This document shows, piece by piece, positions 55,601 through 64,000 of a DNA stretch of 64,000 bases. Both the position numbers and the translations under genes were made by a program. Each line of letters opens with the position of its first letter. Within the stretch, counting starts at the first letter, position 1. The notes under the pieces are model-generated. The model did not search any database. It saw only the letters and a program-made list of their open reading frames with translations, and was not told the origin of the DNA. The DNA is from Ophioceras dolichostomum (taxonomy: Eukaryota > Ascomycota > Sordariomycetes > Magnaporthales > Ophioceraceae), in the NCBI GenBank assembly GCA_003049485.1, contig PYST01000017.1, forward strand, positions 1 to 64,000, in the 5' to 3' direction.

Positions 55601-58600
55601 GTAGCGGCGGGCCGTCGTGGAGTACGACAGGTCGGCCAGCTTGACGTCCGGGTTCTTGTCGAGGTACGCGACCAGGCGCTCCAGGTTGGCGCGCAGAGAG
55701 ATCTTGCTCTTGGCGGACACGGCGACGACGTGGCCAGCGCGCGGGTCCGTCTCAGCCGCCTTGCGGACGGGACCCTCCTCCAGGACGATGGAGGTGTTCC
55801 CGCCGGCGGCGCTGAAGTTGTTCACCACGGCGATGCGCTTGCGGCCGCCGGCCACGCGCTTCCACTCGGTCTTCTCGTAGGGGATGCGCAGGTTGCGCTT
55901 GTCCATGTCCTTGGGGAACTTGGGGTTGAGGCTGTTCTTGATGCCGACGTGGGGCGGGATCATCTCCTTGCGGAACATGAGCAGAACCTTCAGCATGGCG
56001 GTCACGCCCGCGACCGCCTCTCCGTGCCCGACGTTCGCCTTCACCGCGCCGATGTAGAGCGGGTTCTTGGCCGAGCGCCGCTTGGTGATGGGCGCGAACA
56101 CGTTGGTGACCGACTGGATCTCCTCGGCGTCGCCAGCCTGCGTCCCCGTGCCGTGCATCTCGACGTAGCCCACATCGAGGGGATCGATGCCTGCGCGCTT
56201 GGACACAAGCCCGCCGAGGTAGGCCTGGTGGCCGGCGTGCGGGTGCGTGATGGAGACGGCCTCGGCCGAGTGGTTGGTGGCGGCCGCGAGGATCACGCCG
56301 AGGATGTTGTCGTTGTCGGCCTCGGCGTCCTCGAGCCGCTTCATCACGAGCGACCCGATGCCGTCAGCACGGCAGTAGCCGTCGGCCTCGCAATCCCACG
56401 TCTTGCAGGCGTTGGGCGTCTTGGACAGGAAGTGTCCGTGGCTGAGACCCGCAAAGGCGTCGGAGTTGGTCAGGACGTTCATGCCGCCCGCCACCACCGT
56501 GTCGGTGTCGCCATTCCAGAGAGAGGCACACGCAGTCTGTCATCAGTTGCATAATAAAACTTTTGTTAGCAATTCGTGCCTCGATTGACTTATTTGCAAA
56601 ACAAGAGCTAAATAAAAAATGACTGGGTGAAGTCGAAAGTGGAAAACGAGTAAGGTGTCTGTCTGGAGGGTCGTCTTACCTGAATTGTCGCCAAGCTCGA
56701 AGAGCACGCAGTGTCGATGCTATAGCTCGGGCCCGAGAACTTGAAAAAGTAGTTGATACGGCCCGGCCCGAAAGCGCGACATCCACCAGGGATGAAATAC
56801 GTGCTAATCTCCTGGGCCGTGTTGACCTCACGGTAATCGTCACTGGCCTGGCCGTAGAACGTGCCGATGCGGTGCAGGTCCGTGGCAGCCGTACGGCCAC
56901 CAACATACCCGGCCTGCTCGAGCGCCTCGTACGCCGTGACTAGGGCGAGGCGCTGCATCGGGTCCGTCTGCTGAGCTTCGCGGGGCGACATGTTGAAGAA
57001 GGGCGCGTCGAACAGGCCCGGCTCATCGATGAAGCAGCCGTAGGGGGTGTGGCTGGTGTTCACGCGCTTGCCGGCCGGGTCGTAGTGCGAGTCCACGTCG
57101 AAGCGGTCCGCGGGGATCTTGCGGTGCACGTCGAGGCCGCTCTCAAGCAGCTGCCAGAACTTCTCGTTGTCGGTCGCGCCGGAGGGCATGCGGCAGGACA
57201 TGCCGACGATGGCGATTTTGGCCTGCATGGGGCCGCGGGGCCCGCCGTCTTCGTCGGCCGTGGCCTTCTCGTGGACCCAGGGGATGAGCTCCTGCGTGGT
57301 CGCCTCGACGCCGGGCAGCTTGTTGAGCGAGGCTGTCAGGTCGTGGATGGGCAGCGAGATACGGAACACGAGCACCTGGCACTGCGAGGCACCGACGTGC
57401 TGGGCCTGGTGCGCGACGCCCTGGGACACGCGGTCCCAGTAGATGGCCTGCGTCATGATCTCGCTGATGATGTTTTCGAACAGGCCCGTCGCCGTCGTGG
57501 CGGGGAACGGCCGCCCCGTGCTGGTGGAGTAGATGGGTATCCGGGGCGCGAACCCGGGCTTGGCGTTCAGGAGCTCCATGGACCGCGTCCGCACCACGTC
57601 GCGCACGTTCTCCTCGGTGTAGATGTGCTTGGCGTGGCAGAGCCCGCCAAACACGGGCAGGGACACGAACTTGCGGTCCCTGAAGAAGTCGGCCACCCGA
57701 AAGATGGCCTTGAGCCTGGAGGGCGGGCCGCTGATGGTCACGGATGTGGCGCTGACTGCGCTGATGAAGACCTTGCTGGCCTCAGGGGTTCTCTGTATTT
57801 GCGCGTATTCGACTCGCCATGTTAGTATGCGAATACCGTTAGGTCCCATTCGAGTCCCCAGCGCCATTTTATTTTATTTTTCCGGATCCAAATGTGTGAG
57901 AACTGCTTGTACTGACCTCTCGCGCATGAATGATGTTCAGCTCCTGCTGGACATCCTCGGGCGACACATCCGGCAGCACATAGGCCCAGGAGTCAGGGGT
58001 GCCAGTCTCATGCGGATCGCGAGGCTGAAGGTTCTGGGAGATCTCATCCACGATGACACCCAGCCTGAAGGCCTGGCGCACGACCTGGGCGCCGGAGATG
58101 GGCAGGTCGGACACGGTCGGAGCCAGTGCCATGGCCGCCGTCGCCAGCAGCCCGATCCCCAGACCGGCGAGACCGCTAGTGGCAGCATCGAAGTCGAAGT
58201 CCTCAGGGTGATTCTCGAAGTGGCTACAAAACAAGGGCGGGAGAAGATGGTCAGAATTTTGGTCTTCCGTTGGGATCCTCCAACCACCATCCGATCCATG
58301 CTTTATCAGCCCATTGGGAAGAAGAAGAAGAAGAAGAATACATACCCAATCAGCGTCCCGATCTCGACAGTGCACAGAAGGATCCCATCGATAGAGCCAC
58401 AGAGCGGGCCCTTCCGCAGCTCGGCGAACTCGGAGAAGTTCAGGATGGTCTCGAAGGGCGGGACGAGCGTCCTGAGGGCCGCGGGCAGGAGCCTGACCTC
58501 CTCCTTCACGGCGATGGTGGCCTCGTCCAGGAAGCGGGCCAGCACGGGGTGCCGTCTGTCCCTGCTGTGGGCCAGCAGCTCCCTGAACAGGGTGCTTAGG

Positions 58601-58830
58601 TCGTCCTGTGGGAACTCGTTGCTGAAGTAGAGGAGCTTCATCTTGTTGGATGCCACGACCACCGGCGAGTCGTCCTCCGATGATCCTGAGCGCTGGCTCG
58701 GCGTGTAGATCGGCATTGTGGTGGCGCTGGTGCTGATGCTCAGTGTGCCTCGAATGCCTCGATCTTCGTCTCGATCTTCGTCGACAGAGCGGCCTGGTCG
58801 TGGTCGTTCACGACGTGCATCCGCTGTCAT
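52700..58830 (-). CDS. non-reducing polyketide synthase, SAT-KS-AT-PT-ACP, no thioesterase (atrochrysone-carboxylate-synthase type)
   Basis: Iterative type I PKS that builds and folds an aromatic octaketide-class chain. Five exons (58830-58346, 58223-57917, 57792-56680, 56536-54134, 54019-52700) join in phase to 1875 aa. SAT: about 65-360, starting MKLLYFSNEFPQDDL. Its GLGIG at 182-186 stands where GxCxG is usual, so the nucleophilic Cys is missing. KS from about 456 with C627 in DTACSSS. AT with GHSLGEY near 1079. PT with H1426 (WGHKMNNC) and D1618 (HFIDSVAHLAGF). Pro/Ala-rich linker, then one ACP with S1834 (GVDSL). The protein ends right after the ACP, so release needs a separate metallo-beta-lactamase-type thioesterase, as in the ACAS/MdpG group. 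The first ATG may not be used (MPIYTPS or MKLLY are alternatives). Flanked by EthD, DUF1772 and dehydratase genes, which supports an atrochrysone-type product. Confidence 0.95.
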
Positions 58831-61800
58831 ATAGAAGAGTGGCTCGGGCTGGTTGGCGTGAGGTGGAGTGGAACGAAAGGATGGGGGCGAGGGTCAGTGA
58901 CGGGAAGAGTAAAGAAAGAAGGAAGTAGAGGAGGAGGAGGAGGGGAAGAGAGGAAGAGAAGAGGTGAGCTGAGGAGAGAGATAGACGAGAAAGAGAAGCC
59001 ACTAAGGCCTCATTGTATGATTGTATGAGCCTTTGTTGTAATCGGATGTCCGGATGGATGAACGTATGTATGTATGGATGGGTAGATGGTGATGTCTTAG
59101 GTGGTAGTTTTAGTTGTAGTCGTTGATAAAACGCGGTGGCAGGAGGACATGCACGTGTTGATCTGCCTCTGGGCCCCCTGCATTACATACTCGCCGTCGA
59201 TGCCTCACAAAAAGCCCTAGCTATGGCATCAGTGAGGAGTTTCTCCGCGTGGCGGTCTTCTGTCTTGGCTGGCGCTTATTTTTTTTTCTTCTCGCGAAAC
59301 ACGGACACGCGGACTTTGCGTTCTGTAGATTTTGTGATCTATCGCACACTCTTCTCCTTTCCGCCGGCGGTCTGTCTGGATGGCCGCCGCCGCGGAACAC
59401 GGGAAGGACAGCCATGCTGGTCCCAGCCAGCCACCCACGCCACCCACGAAACCGTGTGTGCTGATAGCACGAGGAGATCGATAATACGACCACCGCTCGT
59501 TCCATCGCCCCGTCGTCAGCTCCTATCTCTCGCCGTGCCAGCTGAACCAATAATGGGGAAAATTGGGCCGAATTCCGAAGCGAGGGTCCATCCACCGAAC
59601 GAACCGTGCCATCGTCTCCTGAGGGCTAGGACCAGCCATTTTCCAGTATGGGTTGGGGAGAACGAACGGGGGGCTAAGGGGCGAAAGCGAACGGGGGTCA
59701 GCATCGGGGATGGCTCCCCGCTTTTCGGGGAATCGCATAATCGTGGTTTTACGGGACACGGGGGTATGTTGTGGATCGTCCCGCGGGCTCCGTGCCTTTG
59801 CGTGCTTTTTTGTCGAGCTGCGGAGACCGCCCCTTTGACTGATGATTCCGGTGATTTGCTTGACCCGGGTTCGCCAGGGTCCCTCGGTTCGGAGCTGAGC
59901 TTGGATTCTCCGCACCTAGACGGCCCGTTTTGGTTGGTGTGAGAGTGTGTGTCGGGGCAGACGTCAGGTACCTGAGATAGGGCGGTTTCTTGGCAGATCA
60001 CGTAAATATCCGGGGCTGGAGAGACAATCTGTGCAACCAGCCAACCACCACCGAGCTGATCTGTCATGCTAGTACCACTCACCACGTTATCGTATCGTGC
60101 ATGTATCGTGTATCATGTATCACCGTCCTTGTCATCGGGACAGCTGCCGCGCAGTCATGTCATTCGAGCTGAAACGCCAAGGTCAGGCAAGGCCGCAAGA
60201 GGTGAGCTTAATAAGACGAAAATAAGACGAAAATCCGAAGCTGCTGAGCATTCTTCCACACAATATCGCGTGATGTTTAGGATGAATGGAAGCCAGAATG
60301 GAAGCCAGGGGCGATGTTCTAGAACGCGCATCCTGTTGGAACAGTGGGACAAGCAGATCTGTCGGGGCAACGAGAGCGAGTCTGTGTGACTTTTCTTCTT
60401 ACAGCCGTGATCTTTTTCGTCGGTGTTTGATTCCACGAGTCCTTGTGCTCGTTCAGTTCCCGGCGGCTGAGGAACGGGAGAGGGACCGACCCCCACATTG
60501 GCATGAACTTTATCCAGCCGAGGCAACTAACTTCCTCATAGCAGTTCGCAACTTCCATCTAAGGTACCAGTGCGCCAATAATGATACCATATCTTGAACC
60601 GCCTGGTCAGCTCCTTCCACTTATCCCCGTTCATGCTCCTCTCAGGGTAAGTCCGAGGCTCTCACTCGTAGATACGAGATGAACCGCCGTCGCCTCATTG
60701 TGGATTCATGAGAGCAAATCACGACTGTCTTCGAAGAGGTTTCGAGCTTTGACTGATCAAAAGCCTCCTCATATTAAAGCCCGCCTCCGGCGCGCGCCGC
60801 GGCGATTGAAAGACTTAATTGTCTGCCAACTATGAAATCAGTACAAGGTAGTCTCCGTGTCTCTCCCTGCGTGATGCCCAGTCGATTTGGACCTTTGATG
60901 TTTCATTGCCTGCAGTGCCCTTCCTCATTTTGCCTTGTAGACGGCCTCAAAAGTCAACACTCTCACTCACTGCACTTGACGGGAGACTTCGGAGAACGGT
61001 CTGTCGCGGATTGCATGCCACTGCTACTATTTTAGTATCTCCTGTTAGGTCGCTTTTTCGATGATCACTCTTCCCCGCGCTTCCCTCGACAGACAGTGAC
61101 CTGTTCTTCTTGTGTTTTGCGCTGGCTGGCCATGCATGCATCTCGCGATGCTGTCCCCTTGCAAGCCCTGGGCCCGTCTTATTCCCCCCTCCCTCTCCCT
61201 CCCACCATTCAAACGCCGCTCGCTCTATACTCTGACATACGAACTGAGGGAGCAGCGTATTGTTTACGAGCCGTCCCGGAACTCGCCCGCGAGCCGGCCG
61301 GCCGGCCGACTTTTAACATTCTCACCTCACTCAGAACTTTGATCCCGGAATGCCTAACGCGCGCTATCAGCTGCTCACCAGTCACTACTATTCGTTGAGC
61401 GTTAAGAGCAAGAGTCCATAACGGCTCAAGGACCGGAGCCGCTTGATACTCCGAATGCACGGGTCGGGTTTAAGAGTCGGCCCTTCGTCCCGTTTGCAGA
61501 AGTCAGTCCAGTTAGGGCCTGATTACTCACTTGCCTGGCCGGAATTTACATATCAGGAGTAGTATATTCTCCAAGTTATCGCCCTCTTAGGTGATAGGTA
61601 CCCACTACCTGCCTGCCAGATTAGCGGGCATGCTCACGTCGTTGTCAGAGCCTTGGCGGCTCCGTCTTCGGTTCGGATGATCCGAATGGAAACCCCTGTA
61701 GACAGAGAGAGTCTGCCCGTCTATCGCTTGGCTTGCCTAGCATTGTCTTCCGCTTCCCCACCGTTCGTCGACTAAGTACTGCTAACTGTCATACCTGATA

Positions 61801-63385
61801 GAGTAGGTATCTAAATACACGAGCATCCGGCGTCCGGCTACGGGATACTATTTTTACAGAAGAAGGTTCGGACGGATGCGGCAACAACAAGGCACAGGGA
61901 CTACTGGTATTGATGCCTTCCTCACAGACGGCCGTTATAGCGTGCGTGAGACTTAAGCGAGCAGGGACGATTGTGTCCCTTTTGGTTTGGGGGTCACTGG
62001 GGATGGAGGTCGGATCTGGCTCGCAGGATTCCAAAGAAGAATTAAGGTTATCGTCTTGGCACGAACACCCACCACCTACCAGCATGTCATTCTCCTGCAG
62101 TGTTCGTGATCAGCGTCGAACCATTTAATCCGTCCGTGACGCTTAGAGGACCTGCTATGGTGTGCTGCCTGCCAGGTCCATGTAGTATCAATGCTATCTC
62201 TCAACCTGTCCGCGTTGCAGGTGGCTGGCTGCACGGCGCCTTGCGGTGATCTTCCCTGTCCTAACCCCCTAAATACGGATCTTGGCACACTGCTGCCCTC
62301 TTGCGTGCATGCGTGCCTTCATTCACACTTCTGTGCAACGATACTGGTTTCTGTGCGAAGGGTCCATACAGACAAGCCAAGACAAGCCAAGGCAAGACAA
62401 GACAGACAGGCAGATTGACAGCCTGCTCCCTCCATGGTCGCTTGACGCGTTTTCTCCTCCCACATCATCACCACCATCCCGCGCTGCATTGTCCTAGCTG
62501 ATTTGGAGTGGCGCATCCTGCGAGGAGTCTGCCGTGTCCACACACCTACATGCTCGATGACGTGCGCAGCCGAGGTCCACGGGAAGGACAAAGGCGGTCA
62601 AGGACTCGGCATTTGGGTTACTCCGGGCTATGATGGCTTGGTGGTTGGTTGGTGGTCGCGCCTGGTTGGCTGCTGGGATTTTCCCCGTGTTCATGTTGAT
62701 TTCATATCAATTGTCATCGACGTCTCACAGGCAAAAAATTGCCCATCTCCACGCGTAGAGAGTAGTAATTATCCGGGCCGGTTGGGGTAGTACTAGTACC
62801 AGATAGGGACGGACTGTACTCCGTAAGCTTCACTAGGTCAAATCAGAAAAAAGAGTTGAGAGGCGTAAGTAAGCGTGTCAGCCTACCTACCTTACCTACC
62901 TACCTACCTGCGGCCCGCGTCTGAGAGAGACAACCGAAGCAACAATCATCTGCTATTAGCTGGCTGCAGTGAGCACACCCTCCCACTCCTCCTCCACCTT
63001 TCCTCTCTCCACTCTGGTCTCCAGAAAATACACATTCAGCCGTACATCCAGCTGGGTGGGCTCCACCGCTACTCCGGGGGAACGGGCACTTCAGTCTTTA
63101 TAGGCTTACGATCGCGATAGCGGCGATACGGGCTGTTTGATTACCCCTGAGCCCGCCCGCCCAGACGGGTCGGATAGCGAGCCCGTGGAGGAGGGGCTGA
63201 TTTCTAATTCACCTCGATCTAATTATCAGCAAGTAAAGGCGCAATGGTGGCACTGATGAGGATTGAATTGTCATAGTTGAGGTTGTGAAACCCTCATTTG
63301 CTCTTACAGGCTGATCAGTAGCGGCATCAGTGGTAGGAGGAGGCGGTGGCTCTGGAGCCAAGTCTATGGTAGCTAGCTAGGTAGC
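58831..63385. other. PKS upstream region, 4.5 kb without a supported gene
   Basis: The first 150 bp are a polypurine tract on the plus strand (CT-rich on the PKS strand), a typical fungal promoter/leader. The plus frame at 59136-59942 has no family content and is judged non-coding. A CCTACC run lies at 62881-62911. No thioesterase, regulator or methyltransferase is seen. Confidence 0.45.
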
Positions 63386-64000
63386 TCAAGCCTTCCCCTT
63401 CCCCTTGACAGCATGCCCATTCTTGGCTCCTCCTCCTCCAAGGATTCCATTCTTCCCGTCAAGCTGCTGCCCGTCTGTGTCTCCATCTGCACTACCACCA
63501 TCACCAAACTTCTCCTCGCCGTCCGCGAAGATCCTGTGGTGGTCGCCCTCGTCCCAGCGGATGTCGGGCTCGATGCCGGCGAACTTCCACACGCCGTCCA
63601 CCTTGCGGTACCACACGGTTCCCTTGCCGTGGGCGTGGGCCGTCGCCGCCACGGTGGTCATGCTGCCGTCGCCGTTGTCGGCGTAGCGCTGGTGGGCGAC
63701 CCGCATCTGGTGGTAGCCCGTGATCTCAGTGGGGCTGGTCTTGGACCAGACAGACACGCCCACGAGGTGCTGCGTCTTGAGCAGCGGGTTGCCGAGGACC
63801 TTCGGGTCCGACGCCATGACGACGAAGGCGTCGGCTGGCATCGCCTCCCAGAGCTTGTTTAGGAAAGCCCGGTAGTCGATCTGTATTTTTTTTTCTTTCT
63901 TCTTTAGTTGGGTTGGTTCGCCATGAGCGAGGGGGGCGAGTGTAGGGGCCAAGGGGGAGGGGTGGGTGAGATTCAGGTTCGCCAAGAAGGAGAAAAGATT
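63386..64000 (-). CDS. scytalone-dehydratase-like enzyme, 3' exon only (partial at window edge)
   Basis: Dehydratase of the cystatin-like fold; relatives include melanin scytalone dehydratase and MdpB-type enzymes in anthraquinone/xanthone clusters. The visible exon is 63880-63386 (acceptor ATACAG), 164 codons plus stop. The 5' exon and start lie beyond the right edge, and 63881-64000 is intron and/or unseen 5' sequence. Motifs: IDYRAFLNKLWEAMPADAF (the catalytic Tyr of the family), LLKTQHLVGVSVW with His, YHQMRVAHQRY with His, and VWYRKVDGVWKFAGIEPDIRW. In the melanin enzyme, Ser and Asn that follow HAH bind the substrate; here the stretch is HAHGKG, so those positions are Gly. The C-terminal about 40 residues are a low-complexity G/D/K tail. 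Confidence 0.9.
   Translation of the reverse strand, partial: NLFSFLANLNLTHPSPLAPTLAPLAHGEPTQLKKKEKKIQIDYRAFLNKLWEAMPADAFVVMASDPKVLGNPLLKTQHLVGVSVWSKTSPTEITGYHQMRVAHQRYADNGDGSMTTVAATAHAHGKGTVWYRKVDGVWKFAGIEPDIRWDEGDHHRIFADGEEKFGDGGSADGDTDGQQLDGKNGILGGGGAKNGHAVKGKGKA

Noticed and set aside
59136..59942. 268-aa plus-strand frame upstream of the PKS
   Set aside because: Composition looks random with an F-rich run from a poly-T tract, no motif was seen, and it sits in a promoter region.

Overview
This window looks like nuclear DNA of a filamentous ascomycete (Pezizomycotina, most like a Sordariomycete). Genes carry short introns with GT...AG borders and CTAAC-like branch sites. Coding regions strongly prefer G or C at third codon positions. 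Genes face both ways and are separated by gene-poor stretches of 1 to 4.5 kb. The families are typically fungal: a Zn2Cys6 regulator, a non-reducing polyketide synthase (NR-PKS), a DMATS prenyltransferase and a fungal catalase-peroxidase. The species cannot be named from the sequence. All exon joins were worked out by eye from splice borders and reading phase; none is backed by transcripts.

Left part (1-24 kb), apparently general or unrelated genes: a Zn2Cys6 transcription factor (minus, 152-3025) with a splice border that looks wrong; an unrecognised 284-aa protein (plus, 5038-5892); a secreted protein (minus, 8437-9728) whose 3' end merges into a degenerate array with a period of about 178 bp; an amino-acid permease (minus, 10581-12631); a degenerate MYND-like protein (plus, 15991-17232); and an eleven-exon seven-transmembrane protein (minus, 18865-21131) that becomes visible only when many tiny exons are joined.

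Middle (24-30 kb): catalase-peroxidase (plus, 24331-26583) and a short-chain dehydrogenase (plus, 28488-29426).

Right part (31.8-64 kb), a secondary-metabolite gene cluster. It holds a DMATS prenyltransferase, a GMC oxidoreductase, an AvfA/NmrA-like NAD(P)-binding reductase, a questin-oxidase-type Baeyer-Villiger enzyme, a membrane-anchored acyl-CoA ligase, a HypC-like DUF1772 anthrone oxygenase, an EthD-fold decarboxylase-like protein, a TE-less NR-PKS (SAT-KS-AT-PT-ACP) and the 3' part of a scytalone-dehydratase-like enzyme that runs off the right edge.

Together these match the emodin, monodictyphenone and xanthone pathways. The PKS would build an atrochrysone-type chain, released by a separate metallo-beta-lactamase thioesterase that is not in the window. 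Decarboxylation and anthrone oxidation would give an anthraquinone, reduction and dehydration would deoxygenate it, and Baeyer-Villiger cleavage would give a benzophenone or xanthone. The DMATS and GMC enzymes would then prenylate and further oxidise it. In Aspergillus nidulans the equivalent prenyl-xanthone genes (mdp and xpt) are split between loci; here they appear to sit together. The acyl-CoA ligase is not part of that known set and is the most novel-looking member. The product is inferred, not shown.
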